Positions 9,229-20,169 of a stretch of 64,000 nucleotides of DNA are shown here, in pieces; positions within the stretch are counted from its first letter, which is position 1, and each line of letters opens with the position of its first letter. Under the pieces are notes generated by a model that was given only the letters and a program-made list of their open reading frames with translations, had not been told where the DNA came from and did no database searches. The translations under genes and the position numbers were made by a program. Origin of the DNA: Pigmentiphaga litoralis. Lineage in GTDB: Bacteria; Pseudomonadota; Gammaproteobacteria; Burkholderiales; Burkholderiaceae_B. The stretch spans positions 3,198,120-3,262,119 of the forward strand of contig NZ_BMXQ01000001.1 in assembly GCF_014651835.1 (NCBI RefSeq). Reading direction: 5' to 3'.

Positions 9229-10043
9229 CTACACGCGACGGAGCAGGCGACGCTGTAACAACAAGTGACTGACCGAGTTTACTTGAAGGTCGATGAACAT
9301 CGGCCGGCCACGGTGGGTCTTGGCGAACGGGGTGTCGGGGTGCCTGACGTAGACCGTGCGCATTCCAACCTGACGCGCGCCCCGAAGGTTGGCGGCAGTG
9401 TCTTCGACGAGCACGGCACGGTGGGCGCTGACCCCTTCGTGCGCCAGCACATGACGCATCAGGGCGGGTGACGGCTTGACCTTGAAGTCGCCATGGAAGC
9501 GCATGTCTTCGACGGCCCAAAGGCTGTCGAAGCAACGCAGGATACCCAGATGCGAAAGGATTGTCCGTGCGTAATTATGCGGAGCGTTCGTCAGCAGCAC
9601 CTTGCGGCCCGGCAGCTTGTCCAGGCGATTGCGTAGGTCTTTGTCTGCGCGCACCAAAGGCCGGATATCGAAGTTGTGGCTGCGATGCAGGAACTCCGCC
9701 GAGGACACGCCGTGGTGCCGCACCATGCCGATCAGGGTGGCCCCGTAGCGCTGCCAGTACTTCTTGCGCAGCGCGTGGGCTTCCTCTTCGGACACGTTCA
9801 ATGTTTCGCGAACCGCCGCCGTCATCGACAAATCGATGTGCGAAAAGATGGCGTGCGACGCGTCGTGCAGCGTGTTGTCCAGGTCAAAGAACCAGACCAG
9901 TTCCCTGGATCTGCCGGCGGGCAGCACACGGCGGCTGGCGCGCACCCGGCCAAGCGGGCGCTTCACCTGCCGCCGGAAATCGCCCAGGGCGGGCACGCCG
10001 GTGGCGCGCGCCGCCGCATCGCTGACGACGAGGTGGTCGGTCA

Positions 10044-10044
<1 letters not shown>
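9229..10044 (-). CDS. HAD-superfamily pyrimidine 5'-nucleotidase
   Basis: 271 residues. The HAD motif I FDLDNTLHDA (DxD nucleophile) lies near residue 53, and motif IV region EDTAANLRGARQVGMRTVYV near 220. The family (Sdt1/PpsR type) dephosphorylates pyrimidine nucleotides. The first 45 or so residues are basic and not part of the HAD core, so the true start could be later. Its ATG overlaps the argB stop by one base (TGATG), indicating coupling. Confidence 0.85.
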
Positions 10045-11226
<1,182 letters not shown>

Positions 11227-11253
11227 GAAGTCCTTGTCTTCTGGAGTTGTGCC

Positions 11254-13533
11254 ATGGATGCCGCTGCCTTTCACGCCACGCACCGCCTGTCGGTCGGGGG
11301 AATGACCTGCGCCTCGTGCGTAGGCCGCGTCGAGCGCACGCTGCGCAAGTTGCCCGGCGTACGCGATGTCTCAGTCAACCTGGCGACCGAACAGGCACAC
11401 GTCGATGCGCCCGGCGTGCAGGTCGAAGCCCTGACGGCCGCCATCGAAAAGGCCGGCTACGAGGCCCGCGCGCTGGCCGATGACACCGCCCCACCCTCCA
11501 GCAAACTGCCCGACGCCTGGCCGGTCGTGGTCGCGGCGGTCCTGACGGCGCCGCTGATCCTGCCCATGGTAGGCATGGTGGCGGGTCGGGACTGGATGCT
11601 GCCAGGCTGGCTGCAATGGCTGCTGGCCACCCCGGTGCAGTTCTGGCTGGGCGCGCGCTTCTACCGCGCGGGGGCCAAGGCAGCGCTGGCCGGCACCGGC
11701 AACATGGACCTGCTGGTTGCGTTGGGGACCTCGGCGGCGTATGGACTGTCGGTGTGGCAACTGCTGCAGCATGGCGGCGACCACATGCCCCATCTGTACT
11801 TTGAGGCGTCGGCCGCGGTCATCACCCTGGTGCTGCTGGGCAAGTGGCTGGAAACCCGGGCGCGCCGGCAAACCACCGAGGCGCTGCGGGCGCTGCAGGC
11901 CTTGCGGCCGGATACCGCCTGGGTGCGGCGTGCGCAGGGCGAGGGCAAAGCCGAGGGCGAGATCGAGATTCCCATCGGCCAGGTGCGGGTGGGTGACCTG
12001 GTGCTGGTCAAGCCCGGCGCGCGGATTCCGGTCGATGGCGAGGTCGAAGAAGGCCGCAGCTATGCCGATGAATCCATGCTGACGGGCGAAAGCCGGCCGG
12101 TGGAAAAGACCGTGGCCGACCGGGTGACCGGAGGATCGATCAATGGCGATGGCCTGCTGGCGGTGCGCACGCGCGCCATCGGCAGCCAGACCACACTGGC
12201 GCGCATCGTGCGGCTGGTGGAAGACGCGCAGGCCACCAAGGCGCCGCTGCAGCGGCTGGCTGATCGCGTCAGCGCCATCTTCGTCCCCATCGTGCTGCTG
12301 ATCGCGCTGGTAACCCTGCTGGGGTGGGGGCTGACCACGCACGACTGGCCGCAGGCGCTGCTCAATGCCGTGGCCGTGCTGGTAATTGCCTGCCCCTGCG
12401 CGCTTGGACTGGCCACGCCGGCCGCCATCATGGCGGGGACGGGGGTGGCTGCCCGTCACGGCATCCTGATCAAGGACGGTCAGGCGCTGGAAACCGCGCA
12501 CCGGGTCGATTGCGTGACCTTCGACAAGACCGGGACCTTGACGGCCGGGCATCCGACGCTGACGGTGATCAAGTCGGTCGGGGGGACCGCGTCGGATGCC
12601 GCCGTGCTGCGGCTGGCGGCCGCCCTGCAACGCGGCAGCGAGCATCCGCTGGCAAAGGCGGTGCTGGATGCACAAAAGGCGCAAGGCGGCGACGTGCCCG
12701 CCAGCAACCAGACGCAGGCCTTGCCGGGCAAGGGCCTGCGCGGCGACGTGGAAGGTCGCAGCGTATGGCTGGGCAGCGGGGCCTTGATGCGGGAACTGGG
12801 CGTGTCGACCGACGCGTTGGCGCTGGCGGCGCGAGAGGCCGAAGCGGCAGGCCACACGGTGTCGTGGCTGGCTGCCGGCGGAGCGGAGCCGGCTGCGCCC
12901 GCCCTCCTCGGCCTGCTCGCCTTTGGTGACACGATCCGCCCCGAATCGGCGGCGGCGGTGGCGGAATTGCACCGCCTGGGCGTGCAGGTGGTGCTGCTGA
13001 CCGGCGACAACGCCGGCAGCGCCGCGGCAGTGGCCGATGCGCTCAACATCGATCATGTGGAAAGCCAGATGCTGCCGGCCGACAAGGTTGCCGCCGTGGC
13101 GCGCTTGCGCACCGAAGGACGGCGGGTCGCGATGGTCGGCGATGGCATCAACGACGCGCCTGCCCTGGCGACCGCGGATGTCGGCATCGCGATGGCAAGC
13201 GGGTCCGACGTGGCCATGCAGACGGCGGGCATCACCTTGATGCGCAACGACCCCGGGCTGGTTGCGGACGCGATCGAGATCTCGCGCCGCACGACGCGCA
13301 AGATCCATCAGAACCTGTTCTGGGCCTTTGCGTACAACGTCGTCGGCATCCCGCTGGCCGCGATGGGATGGCTGAACCCGGTCCTGGCCGGCACGGCCAT
13401 GGCGCTGAGCAGTGTGTGCGTGGTCAGCAATGCCGTGCTGCTGCGGCGCTGGTCCCCCGCACCGCGCCGCGCGCCGGCACCGGCCCCGGCTGCATCGCGG
13501 GTCGTCACCACCGCACTGGCCAAAGAGGTCTGA
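11254..13533 (+). CDS. copA: Copper-exporting P1B-type ATPase
   Basis: 759 residues; pumps Cu(I) from the cytosol to the periplasm. One N-terminal heavy-metal domain with GMTCASC (C19, C22), then membrane helices, the actuator domain ([10 protein letters not shown]), the CPC ion motif (C380-C382), the phosphorylation site DKTGT (D424), HP of SEHPLAKA, the [10 protein letters not shown] hinge, and two last helices containing NVVGIPLAA and [13 protein letters not shown]. The Asn/Tyr, Met and Ser pattern of the last helices fits Cu(I) specificity. cueR starts one base after the stop. Confidence 0.96.
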   Translation: MDAAAFHATHRLSVGGMTCASCVGRVERTLRKLPGVRDVSVNLATEQAHVDAPGVQVEALTAAIEKAGYEARALADDTAPPSSKLPDAWPVVVAAVLTAPLILPMVGMVAGRDWMLPGWLQWLLATPVQFWLGARFYRAGAKAALAGTGNMDLLVALGTSAAYGLSVWQLLQHGGDHMPHLYFEASAAVITLVLLGKWLETRARRQTTEALRALQALRPDTAWVRRAQGEGKAEGEIEIPIGQVRVGDLVLVKPGARIPVDGEVEEGRSYADESMLTGESRPVEKTVADRVTGGSINGDGLLAVRTRAIGSQTTLARIVRLVEDAQATKAPLQRLADRVSAIFVPIVLLIALVTLLGWGLTTHDWPQALLNAVAVLVIACPCALGLATPAAIMAGTGVAARHGILIKDGQALETAHRVDCVTFDKTGTLTAGHPTLTVIKSVGGTASDAAVLRLAAALQRGSEHPLAKAVLDAQKAQGGDVPASNQTQALPGKGLRGDVEGRSVWLGSGALMRELGVSTDALALAAREAEAAGHTVSWLAAGGAEPAAPALLGLLAFGDTIRPESAAAVAELHRLGVQVVLLTGDNAGSAAAVADALNIDHVESQMLPADKVAAVARLRTEGRRVAMVGDGINDAPALATADVGIAMASGSDVAMQTAGITLMRNDPGLVADAIEISRRTTRKIHQNLFWAFAYNVVGIPLAAMGWLNPVLAGTAMALSSVCVVSNAVLLRRWSPAPRRAPAPAPAASRVVTTALAKEV

Positions 13534-13534
13534 C

Positions 13535-13945
13535 ATGAGCGCGCTCAATATCGGCGATGCGTCAAAAGCGTCGGGCGTATCGGCCAAGATGATCCGTCAC
13601 TACGAGTCCATCGGCCTGATCCCCGCGGCACGCCGCACCGACGCCGGCTACCGGCTGTATCAGGACGACGACATCCACACGCTGCAGTTCATTCGCAACG
13701 CGCGGGACCTGGGTTTTTCGATTGCGCAGATCGACACGCTGCTGCAGTTGTGGAAGGACCGGGGCCGGCCCAGTGCGGATGTGAAGGCGCTCGCGATGGG
13801 CCACGTCCGGGAACTGGACGACAAGATCCGCGCCTTGCAGGCCATGCGCGACACCCTGGAAAACCTCGCGTCGCACTGCCATGGCGACCATCGGCCAGAC
13901 TGCCCGATTCTTGCCGGCCTGGAGGGACGCGCGGAGGCGGGTTGA
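13535..13945 (+). CDS. cueR: Cu(I)-responsive MerR-family regulator CueR
   Basis: 136 residues from the ATG one base after copA. The N-terminal winged helix (IGDASKASGVSAKMIRHYESIGLIPAARR) and dimerisation helix are followed by the metal loop with C115 and C123 (CHGDHRPDC), the two-cysteine pattern of Cu(I)/Ag(I) sensors. It is expected to activate the copA promoter by DNA distortion. The copA-cueR pair is one transcription unit, so CueR activates its own gene. Confidence 0.93.
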   Translation: MSALNIGDASKASGVSAKMIRHYESIGLIPAARRTDAGYRLYQDDDIHTLQFIRNARDLGFSIAQIDTLLQLWKDRGRPSADVKALAMGHVRELDDKIRALQAMRDTLENLASHCHGDHRPDCPILAGLEGRAEAG

Positions 13946-14093
13946 CGGCGCCATTGACAGGCGCGGCCACGCATCAGGATCGAGCCCGCCCCGATCGCCC
14001 ACCGCGTGCATTTACACCTCGTCATACCCACGCCGGTGCGGCGCGCGCTGGCCTGATAGCATGTGCATTGCACCATCGTCTCAAGGAGACCGC

Positions 14094-14381
14094 ATGAAAC
14101 GAACGTTGACCGTTATTGCCGCAGCCGCCGCGCTGCTGGCCACCAGCCTGGTCATGGCCGCCTCGGCCACCACCAGCGGCGAAGTGCGTCGCATCGATGC
14201 CGCCGCGGGCAAGATCACCATCAAGCATGGCGCCATTTCCAACCTGGATCTGCCCGCCATGACGCTCGTCTTTCACGTGGCCGACCCCGCCATGCTGCAG
14301 AACGTGAAGCCGGGCGACAAGGTCCGCTTTGCCGCCGACAAGATCAACGGCCAATACACGATTACGGCGCTGGAGCGCTGA
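14094..14381 (+). CDS. CusF-like periplasmic copper-binding protein, altered site
   Basis: 95 residues with a signal peptide (to about residue 23) and the small beta-barrel of the CusF/DUF family. In Escherichia coli CusF the Cu(I) ligands are one His and two Met, with a stacking Trp. Here His45 and Met56 align, but the second Met position is Leu58 (PAMTLVF) and the Trp position is Leu53. It may therefore bind copper more weakly or differently. AAGGAG lies about 6 bases before the start. Located 148 bases after cueR, so functionally part of the copper group. Confidence 0.78.
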   Translation: MKRTLTVIAAAAALLATSLVMAASATTSGEVRRIDAAAGKITIKHGAISNLDLPAMTLVFHVADPAMLQNVKPGDKVRFAADKINGQYTITALER

Positions 14382-14409
14382 TCGTTTTTACCCCTGGTGC
14401 AGCGCTACA

Positions 14410-14427
14410 ACGTCTTGCTGCAGACGT
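14410..14427 (+). promoter_or_regulatory. Palindrome upstream of the TetR gene
   Basis: Perfect arms ACGTCT and AGACGT around TGCTGC, 68 bases upstream of the TetR start. This is a candidate autoregulatory operator; there is no other evidence. Confidence 0.4.
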
Positions 14428-14495
14428 GAGGAAGGACGCGGGGCTGTTCTACACTGCCCGCATCCAGACCACCCTTACGAAAGCAAAGAGACACC

Positions 14496-15080
14496 GTGCC
14501 GCAAGTCAAGAAACAGGGGATGCGGGAAGCGATCGTGGAAGCTGCCTTCCACCTCTTCTCGCAACAAGGCTATACCGCCACGACCATGGCGGAGATCGCC
14601 GGGGCAGCCAACATGACCGTGGCCAACCTGTATGTGTATTTCGATTCCAAGCTGCTGATCCTGTACGAGATCTACTGCCCCTGGCTGGGCGGACAGCTGG
14701 ATACGCTGCGGCAGTCCGTGCGCCGGTCGCGCTCGCCGCGCAGCAAGCTCAAGCGTATCTTCATGGGGATCTGGGACGACATTCCGAAGGCGGAACCGTC
14801 GTTCGCGAACGCGCTGATCGAGGCATTGGCCTCGGCGCCGCGGAACACAGGCAAGCCCGCCGATCTGCTCGCCGCCGTCGAAACCTTCCTGACCGAGATG
14901 ATCCTGGAAAGCCTGCCGCCCAAACGTCAGGCACTGGCCAGGAACGGCATCCTGGCGCATGTCATCTGGATGGCGTTTGACGGATTCGTGATCAATCAGA
15001 GAAGCGGCGACGCACGGAACATTTCCGCGGTCGCCGATCTGATGACGGACCTGCTGCTGGGCGAGACGTCCGCCCGATGA
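14496..15080 (+). CDS. TetR/AcrR-family transcriptional regulator
   Basis: 194 residues from a GTG. The helix-turn-helix is clear: MREAIVEAAFHLFSQQGYTATTMAEIAGAANMTVANLYVYFDSKLLILYEIY. The ligand domain (about 60-194) gives no hint of its effector. An 18-bp palindrome lies in its upstream region. No obvious target gene is adjacent: the copper genes upstream have their own regulator, and hslU downstream is convergent. Confidence 0.88.
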   Translation: MPQVKKQGMREAIVEAAFHLFSQQGYTATTMAEIAGAANMTVANLYVYFDSKLLILYEIYCPWLGGQLDTLRQSVRRSRSPRSKLKRIFMGIWDDIPKAEPSFANALIEALASAPRNTGKPADLLAAVETFLTEMILESLPPKRQALARNGILAHVIWMAFDGFVINQRSGDARNISAVADLMTDLLLGETSAR

Positions 15081-15091
15081 GCCGGCGGACG

Positions 15092-15111
15092 GGCCTTCAG
15101 GCTTGAAGGCC
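15092..15111. terminator. Stem-loop between convergent tetR and hslU
   Basis: Perfect 8-bp stem GGCCTTCA/TGAAGGCC with loop GGCT. No T-run follows on either strand, so it is at best a weak or factor-assisted terminator for the two converging genes. Confidence 0.4.
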
Positions 15112-15134
15112 TGCCCCCCTGAAGGCCGGCAGCC

Positions 15135-16457
15135 TTACAACACGTAGCGCGCCAGGTCCTGCTGCGCCACGGCTTCCTGCAGGCGTTCGACCACGTACGG
15201 CGCGTCGATGCGGATGACGTCGCCGGACTTCTTGGTGGCGTCGAACGACAGGTCTTCCAGCAGCTTTTCCATCACCGTGTACAGGCGGCGCGCCCCGATG
15301 TTCTCGGTCTTTTCATTGACCGCGAACGCCAGCTCGGCCAGCTTTTCGATGCCGTCGGGCGTAAATTCAAGGGTGACTTCTTCAGTGCCCAGCAGCGCCG
15401 TGTACTGCTTGATCAGCGACGCATCGGTATCCGACAGGATGTGCACGAAGTCCTGCGCCGACAGCGAATCGAGCTCGACCCGGATCGGGAAGCGCCCCTG
15501 CAGTTCCGGGATCAGGTCCGACGGCCGCGACAGGTGGAATGCACCCGACGCAATGAACAGAATGTGGTCGGTGTTGATCATGCCGTACTTGGTCTTGACC
15601 GACGTACCTTCCACCAGCGGCAGCAGATCGCGTTGCACGCCCTGGCGGGACACATCGGACCCGCTGGTTTCCTGGCGCGTGGCGATCTTGTCGATCTCGT
15701 CCAGGAACACGATGCCGTTCTGCTCCACCGCGGCGATCGCCTTGGTGCGCAGTTCTTCTTCGTTCACACGCTTGCCGGCCTCTTCTTCCACCAGCAGCTT
15801 GAAGGCTTCCTTCACGCGCATCTTTCGCGGCTTTTTCTTGTCCTGCGCCATGCCGGCGAACATGCCACGGATCTGCTCGGTCATGTCTTCCATGCCGGGC
15901 GGCGACATGATTTCCATCTGCGGCGCGGTCTGCGCGACGTTGATCTCGATTTCGAGGTCGTCGATTTGGCCTTCACGCAGGCGCTTGCGAAAGGTCTGGC
16001 GCGCGGCATTGTCTTCGCGGATCGGATTGCCCGATGCATCGCGCGGCGGCGTCACCAGCACGTCCAGGATGCGGTCTTCGGCAGCGTCTTCGGCCTGCGT
16101 CCGCACGCCGCGCATTTCGTTTTCACGCACCAGCTTCACGGCCACTTCGGCCAAGTCGCGAATGATGGTTTCGACGTCGCGGCCCACGTAACCCACTTCG
16201 GTGAACTTGGTCGCTTCGACCTTTACGAACGGCGCGTCGGCCAGCTTGGCCAGGCGGCGGGCGATCTCGGTCTTGCCGACACCCGTCGGTCCGATCATCA
16301 GAATGTTCTTGGGGTGGATCTCATGACGCAGGGGCTCGGGCACCTGCTGGCGGCGCCAGCGGTTGCGCAGCGCGACGGCGACCGAGCGCTTGGCCTTGTT
16401 CTGGCCAACGATGAACTTGTCGAGTTCGGAAACGATTTCACTAGGGGTCATGTTCAT
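15135..16457 (-). CDS. hslU: HslU, ATPase subunit of the HslVU protease
   Basis: 440 residues from the ATG at 16457 ([19 protein letters not shown]). AAA+ unfoldase that feeds substrates to HslV. Walker A GPTGVGKT is at 56-63, Walker [11 protein letters not shown] and the sensor regions are intact, and the I-domain insertion lies between them. The C-terminal tail ending DLARYVL is the part that docks into HslV. The start overlaps the hslV stop as ATGA, which selects it over later ATGs. Confidence 0.97.
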   Translation of the reverse strand: MNMTPSEIVSELDKFIVGQNKAKRSVAVALRNRWRRQQVPEPLRHEIHPKNILMIGPTGVGKTEIARRLAKLADAPFVKVEATKFTEVGYVGRDVETIIRDLAEVAVKLVRENEMRGVRTQAEDAAEDRILDVLVTPPRDASGNPIREDNAARQTFRKRLREGQIDDLEIEINVAQTAPQMEIMSPPGMEDMTEQIRGMFAGMAQDKKKPRKMRVKEAFKLLVEEEAGKRVNEEELRTKAIAAVEQNGIVFLDEIDKIATRQETSGSDVSRQGVQRDLLPLVEGTSVKTKYGMINTDHILFIASGAFHLSRPSDLIPELQGRFPIRVELDSLSAQDFVHILSDTDASLIKQYTALLGTEEVTLEFTPDGIEKLAELAFAVNEKTENIGARRLYTVMEKLLEDLSFDATKKSGDVIRIDAPYVVERLQEAVAQQDLARYVL

Positions 16458-17002
16458 CCCAACACCTCGATCGTGTGGTGTTGATTGGTGTAGATGCACA
16501 GGTCGCCGGCAATGGTCAGCGCCTTCTTGACGATCTCTTCGGGCGGCAAGTCGGTGTTCTGCTGCAGGGCCAGTGCGGCCGAATGCGCATACGAGCCGCC
16601 GGATCCGATCGCGGCCAGCCCGTGTTCGGGCTCGAGCACGTCGCCGTTGCCGGTCAAGACCAGCGTGGTCGTCGCGTCGGCCACGATCAGCATGGCTTCA
16701 AGCTTGCGCAGCACCCGGTCCGTGCGCCAGTCGCGCGTCAGTTCGACGGCGGCGCGCAGCAAGTGACCCTGGTGCTTTTCCAGCTTGGCCTCGAACCGTT
16801 CGATCAGGGTGAAGGCGTCGGCGGTCGCGCCCGCGAAGCCTGCCAGGACCGAATCCTTGTACAGGCGGCGGACCTTGCGGGCCGTGCCCTTCATGACGAT
16901 GTTGCCGAGGGTGACCTGTCCGTCGCCGCCGATGGCGACGCGGCTGCCACGACGAACGCTGACGATCGTCGTGCCGTGAAATTGTTCGATGTCTTTTTCC
17001 AT
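16454..17002 (-). CDS. hslV: HslV, peptidase subunit of the HslVU protease
   Basis: 182 residues from the ATG at 17002. Threonine protease of the proteasome fold. The nucleophile is the first Thr of TTIVSVRRG (Thr11), preceded by a short leader [10 protein letters not shown] that must be removed; many beta-proteobacterial HslV carry such an extension. [20 protein letters not shown] and GSGGSYA blocks are present. Upstream reading frames to 17170 lack support. The proximal gene of the hslVU unit. Confidence 0.96.
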   Translation of the reverse strand: MEKDIEQFHGTTIVSVRRGSRVAIGGDGQVTLGNIVMKGTARKVRRLYKDSVLAGFAGATADAFTLIERFEAKLEKHQGHLLRAAVELTRDWRTDRVLRKLEAMLIVADATTTLVLTGNGDVLEPEHGLAAIGSGGSYAHSAALALQQNTDLPPEEIVKKALTIAGDLCIYTNQHHTIEVLG

Positions 17003-17061
17003 GTCAGGACAGATGGGGACAGCCCGCGGACCAGGCAAGACCCCGGAACGAAAAATGGACG

Positions 17062-17100
17062 AAAAAAATCCTCGCGTCGTTGACCGGCCTGATGCACGGG
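17062..17100. repeat. Left 39-bp direct repeat flanking the toxin-antitoxin pair
   Basis: Matches 17815-17853 at 36 of 39 positions, same orientation, 753 bases apart: seven A, then TCC(T/C)CGCGTCGTTGACCGG and on to CACGGG. The right copy is part of the dksA terminator; the left copy lacks the second terminator arm. Confidence 0.85.
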
Positions 17101-17117
17101 ACCGTTTGCAGGCGCCC

Positions 17118-17506
17118 TTATGCCGTTTTAGAGAAGAACGCGACGTCAGGAAGGCCCTTGAAATGGGCATCGCACGTCAGCAGTTCCGCACGCTGATGCG
17201 TGCAGTCGCGTAGACAATGGCATCGGCGGTCGCCAACTTGTGGTCGCGATGCAGCTCCGCAGCCAACAGGGCGATGGAGGTGTCCAAGGGGATCACGACG
17301 CACTTTTGCGTGTAGGCAATGACTTGGTCAGCCTGGTCTTCGCCCAGCTCACGATTCAGCCACTTCGAGAGCTCCAGCTGCACGATAGTCGGCACGATGC
17401 ACTGCGGCTTGTCCGGGAACTGCTTCCCCAGCTTTTTTCCCAGCGGGCTGCCTGTCAACCACTCGATCCAGGCAGAGGTATCGACCACCCGCCACGCGGT
17501 CGCCAT
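17118..17506 (-). pseudogene. PIN-domain toxin (VapC-like), frameshifted
   Basis: The first part, from the ATG at 17506, reads MATAWRVVDTSAWIEWLTGS (Asp9 of the PIN site), later TIVQLELSKWLN and LATADAIVYATA, then meets a stop at 17177 after five unrelated residues. The normal ending [23 protein letters not shown] continues in another frame to 17118. A loss of one base near 17216-17218 would explain this. The frame-1 product of 109 residues lacks the last PIN Asp and helix, so it is probably inactive. PIN toxins are RNases. The start overlaps the antitoxin stop (TGATG). Confidence 0.82.
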
Positions 17507-17718
17507 CAGTAGCGGTCCTTGCGGTCGCGGACGTCGTCAGTTCGCGCGCCCTTGGCAATGCCTGACAGCTGGTCGAACGTGGGGACAGGCATGACGAGCA
17601 CCCCCGCGCCCTTGGGAATGAACACCAGCTCCTGCCCTGCTTCCCAATGCTGCTCTTCGCGCACGGCCTTGGGAATCGAGATCTGGAACTTGCTGGACAA
17701 CGTCGCGGTAGCTGCCAC
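17506..17718 (-). CDS. AbrB/MazE-family antitoxin
   Basis: 70 residues from a GTG at 17718 with AGAGG upstream; a TTG at 17745 would add nine residues. The swapped-hairpin DNA-binding domain is seen in ATLSSKFQISIPKAVREEQHWEAGQELVFIPKGAGVLVMPV. The tail (FDQLSGIAKGARTDDVRDRKDRY) is the likely toxin-binding segment. Paired with the frameshifted PIN gene. The surrounding DNA is more A/T-rich than its neighbours. With a broken toxin, the antitoxin may survive as an anti-addiction factor or a simple relic. Confidence 0.85.
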   Translation of the reverse strand: MAATATLSSKFQISIPKAVREEQHWEAGQELVFIPKGAGVLVMPVPTFDQLSGIAKGARTDDVRDRKDRY

Positions 17719-17814
17719 TTCATACCTCTTAAGCACCGATCGCAATATGGTAAGAATAATCCTGCTTCATTACGTTAGCAGTTTTGCTTTGCGCACACAC
17801 CGGTTCGGCAGGAT

Positions 17815-17872
17815 AAAAAAATCCCCGCGTCGTTGACCGGCCCGATACACGGGCGGGCCTGACGCAGGGATT
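17815..17872 (-). terminator. Rho-independent terminator of dksA (includes right direct repeat)
   Basis: On the minus strand AATCCCTGCGTC (from 17872) pairs with GACGCGGGGATT (ending 17820), one T-G wobble, followed by a run of seven T. It sits 48 bases after the dksA stop. Bases 17815-17853 are the right copy of the 39-bp direct repeat found again at 17062-17100. Confidence 0.85.
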
Positions 17873-17920
17873 CATGGACAGCGTGATACGCCGCCGGCGT
17901 GGGCCGGCGGAAATGCGGAC

Positions 17921-18409
17921 TCAGTCGCCGTACAGCTTCTGGCGAAGCTCACGGCGCTGCTGCGCTTCGAGCGAGAGCGTGGCGGTCGGACGGGCCAGAA
18001 GGCGCGGCACACCGATCGGCTCGCCGGTCTCTTCGCACCAGCCGTAGTCGCCACCGTCGATGCGCTGCAGCGCCTGCTGCACTTTCTTGAGCAGCTTGCG
18101 TTCACGATCGCGGGTGCGCAGTTCCAGCGCATGTTCTTCCTCGATCGTGGCGCGATCGGCGGGATCGGGCACGAAGGGGGTTTCGCGCAGATGCTCGGTG
18201 GTTTCACCGGCGTTCTGGAGCAGTTCGCGTTCGATTTCCTGCAGACGGGCCCTGAAGAAGGCGAGCTGCACGTCGTTCATGTACTCGGCTTCTGGCATGG
18301 CCAACAGCGCTTGTTCCGAGATCACGGCCGTGGCCGGTTTGGTAATCACGCTTTCCAACGCGTCCTCCTGAGTGACTTCTTGGGTTTTTGGTGCCGCTTT
18401 CGTTACCAT
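17921..18409 (-). CDS. dksA: DksA, RNA polymerase-binding factor, zinc-finger-poor (CTSA) form
   Basis: 162 residues from the ATG at 18409. Acts with ppGpp through the secondary channel of RNA polymerase; the coiled coil spans about 45-120 and includes DPADRAT with the functional Asp-Ala pair. Of the four zinc-finger cysteines of E. coli DksA only the first remains (Cys125); the others align with Thr128, Ser146 and Ala149. This is the pattern known from zinc-independent DksA proteins such as Pseudomonas DksA2. It follows the COG0523 GTPase by 43 bases on the same strand. Confidence 0.93.
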   Translation of the reverse strand: MVTKAAPKTQEVTQEDALESVITKPATAVISEQALLAMPEAEYMNDVQLAFFRARLQEIERELLQNAGETTEHLRETPFVPDPADRATIEEEHALELRTRDRERKLLKKVQQALQRIDGGDYGWCEETGEPIGVPRLLARPTATLSLEAQQRRELRQKLYGD

Positions 18410-18452
18410 CGCATGCCCCGCGCTTCGAGTGCCAATATGGCGTTGAGCGGGC

Positions 18453-19598
18453 TCAAGCAGCCAGACACTGCTCCAGCCCGTGCATGAAGACGTCCTTCGG
18501 CAGGTTACGGCCGATGAACACCATTTTGCTGGAGCGCTTTTCGTTCGGACCCCAGGCCCGACCGACATCTGCGCCCATCAGCATGTGCACGCCCTGGAAC
18601 AGCATGCGACGGTTGACGCCGTCCATATACAGAATTCCCTTGTACCGCAATAAATCCGTTCCGTACACCTGCACAATGCCCCCCAGAAACTCCTCCAAAC
18701 GCATGGAGTCGAAAGGCTTATCCGACTTGAAAACGAAGGCGCCGATGGCGTCGTCGTGATGGTGATGATGTGCGTGGCCATGCCCGTGATCGTGGGTCGG
18801 ATCGGTGCACGTCGCGGCGTCGTGATCGTCGTGCGCGTGCTCGTGTCCGTGGTCATGCCCATGATCGTGGTCGTGCCCATGATCGTGGTCGTGAGATTCT
18901 TTGGCGTCGGGGTGGGTTTCGGCCAGGAACTCGGGGTCGATATCAAGGATGGCATTCAAATTGAAGCCATTGATATCGATGATTTCCTTGAGGTCGACCT
19001 CACCAAAATTTACAGGCGTGATCGTTGCGCGTGGGTTGATACGCAACAGTCGCGAGCGCAGCGCCTGGTACTCGGCATCGGCCACCAGATCGATCTTCGA
19101 CACCAGCACGCGGTCGGCAAAGCCGACCTGGCTCAGGGCTTCGGGCTGTTCATCCAGCGTCGTCATGCCGTGCTTGGCATCGACCACCGTGATCACGGCG
19201 TCGAGCTTGAAGTACGACGACACGTCGTCGTCCATGAAAAAGGTCTGGCACACCGGGCCGGGGTTGGCCATGCCGGTGGTCTCGATGATCACACGCTCGA
19301 AATTGAGCTTGCCGGCGTAGCGCTTGGCCTTCAGTTCGAGCAGGATGCGCACCAGATCGCCACGCACCGTGCAGCAGATGCAGCCGTTGTTCATCTCGAC
19401 GATTTCTTCGTCGTTGTGCTGGATCAGCAGATCGTTGTCGATCCCTTCCGGTCCGAACTCGTTTTCAATGACGGCGACGCGGCGGCCATGGAATTCGGTC
19501 AGGATGCGATTGAGCAGCGTGGTCTTGCCCGCACCCAGGAAGCCGGTCAGGATGGTGACCGGAATCTGTGCGGTAGTGCTTTTCTTGGCGGACGACAT
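18453..19598 (-). CDS. COG0523 (CobW/ZigA-type) metal-trafficking GTPase
   Basis: 381 residues. G3E GTPase with Walker [10 protein letters not shown] (19-27), the metal motif CxCC in GCICC (C73, C75, C76), and SKID as the guanine motif. A long His/Asp-rich stretch (about 225-285, many HDH repeats) precedes the C-terminal domain. The family hands zinc or cobalt to client enzymes. Its gene starts 3 bases after the Fur-family gene, so zinc is the likely metal. The His stretch suggests metal storage or buffering. Confidence 0.9.
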   Translation of the reverse strand: MSSAKKSTTAQIPVTILTGFLGAGKTTLLNRILTEFHGRRVAVIENEFGPEGIDNDLLIQHNDEEIVEMNNGCICCTVRGDLVRILLELKAKRYAGKLNFERVIIETTGMANPGPVCQTFFMDDDVSSYFKLDAVITVVDAKHGMTTLDEQPEALSQVGFADRVLVSKIDLVADAEYQALRSRLLRINPRATITPVNFGEVDLKEIIDINGFNLNAILDIDPEFLAETHPDAKESHDHDHGHDHDHGHDHGHEHAHDDHDAATCTDPTHDHGHGHAHHHHHDDAIGAFVFKSDKPFDSMRLEEFLGGIVQVYGTDLLRYKGILYMDGVNRRMLFQGVHMLMGADVGRAWGPNEKRSSKMVFIGRNLPKDVFMHGLEQCLAA

Positions 19599-19601
19599 GA
19601 A

Positions 19602-20132
19602 TTAGAGCTCCTTGCGCAATGCGTCTTTACTGCGTCGACGTGTGGATGGGGCGGCGGCCTGCACGGCCTGCTTGCCGCAGGCGGGGCACAAACCTCGCAC
19701 GACCATCTCCACGTCGCGCCCTTCGAATCCGGCGGGCAGGCGCTGCAATGTCTGCTCGATGCCCACCGGGGCGTCGATACAAAACATGCGCCGGCATGTA
19801 TCGCACTGGAAATGACCGTGCTGGGCATGGGTATGCGCCTCGCCGTCATGACCGTCGTGCGTCGGGTGATCGTGGTCGGACTGGTGCAGCGCGCTGAAGC
19901 GCCAGACCCGGTCTTCACCGGCAATCCGGTGCGCCAGGCCCGATTGCACCAGCCATTCCAGTACGCGATAGACCGTGACCCGATCGACGGACACTGCCTT
20001 GCCGATCCGGTCGAACACTTCCTGATGCGTGAGGGCGCTGACTGCGTCCAACAGGGTCGCCAGCACCCGCACCCGGGTCGCAGTCACCCGCGCGCCCTGA
20101 GTGCGAATCGCTTCGCGAGCTTGTTCCTCCAC
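19602..20132 (-). CDS. zur: Fur-family regulator, probably Zur
   Basis: 176 residues. N-terminal winged helix (ARVTATRVRVLATLL ... VSVDRVTVYRVLEWLVQSGLAHRI), then a His/Asp-rich loop (about 85-107), and the structural zinc pairs C110-C113 and C149-C152. Being first in a unit with a COG0523 GTPase points to zinc rather than iron. Zur represses zinc-uptake and zinc-sparing genes when zinc is bound. The 22-bp palindrome upstream suggests autoregulation. The extra His loop is unusual in length and could tune affinity. Confidence 0.85.
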   Translation of the reverse strand: MEEQAREAIRTQGARVTATRVRVLATLLDAVSALTHQEVFDRIGKAVSVDRVTVYRVLEWLVQSGLAHRIAGEDRVWRFSALHQSDHDHPTHDGHDGEAHTHAQHGHFQCDTCRRMFCIDAPVGIEQTLQRLPAGFEGRDVEMVVRGLCPACGKQAVQAAAPSTRRRSKDALRKEL

Positions 20133-20169
20133 GCATTCCTCCTGTGAGCGGCGGGTAATGAGGGCGCCG

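Noticed and set aside
18756-18900. Short tandem repeats (GATCGTGGTC-like)
   Set aside because: They are the codons of the His/Asp-rich stretch in the COG0523 protein, not an independent repeat element.
18756-20147. Long plus-strand open frame of 463 codons across the COG0523 and zur genes
   Set aside because: It is antisense to two well-supported genes; its His/Asp/Val bias mirrors their codons.
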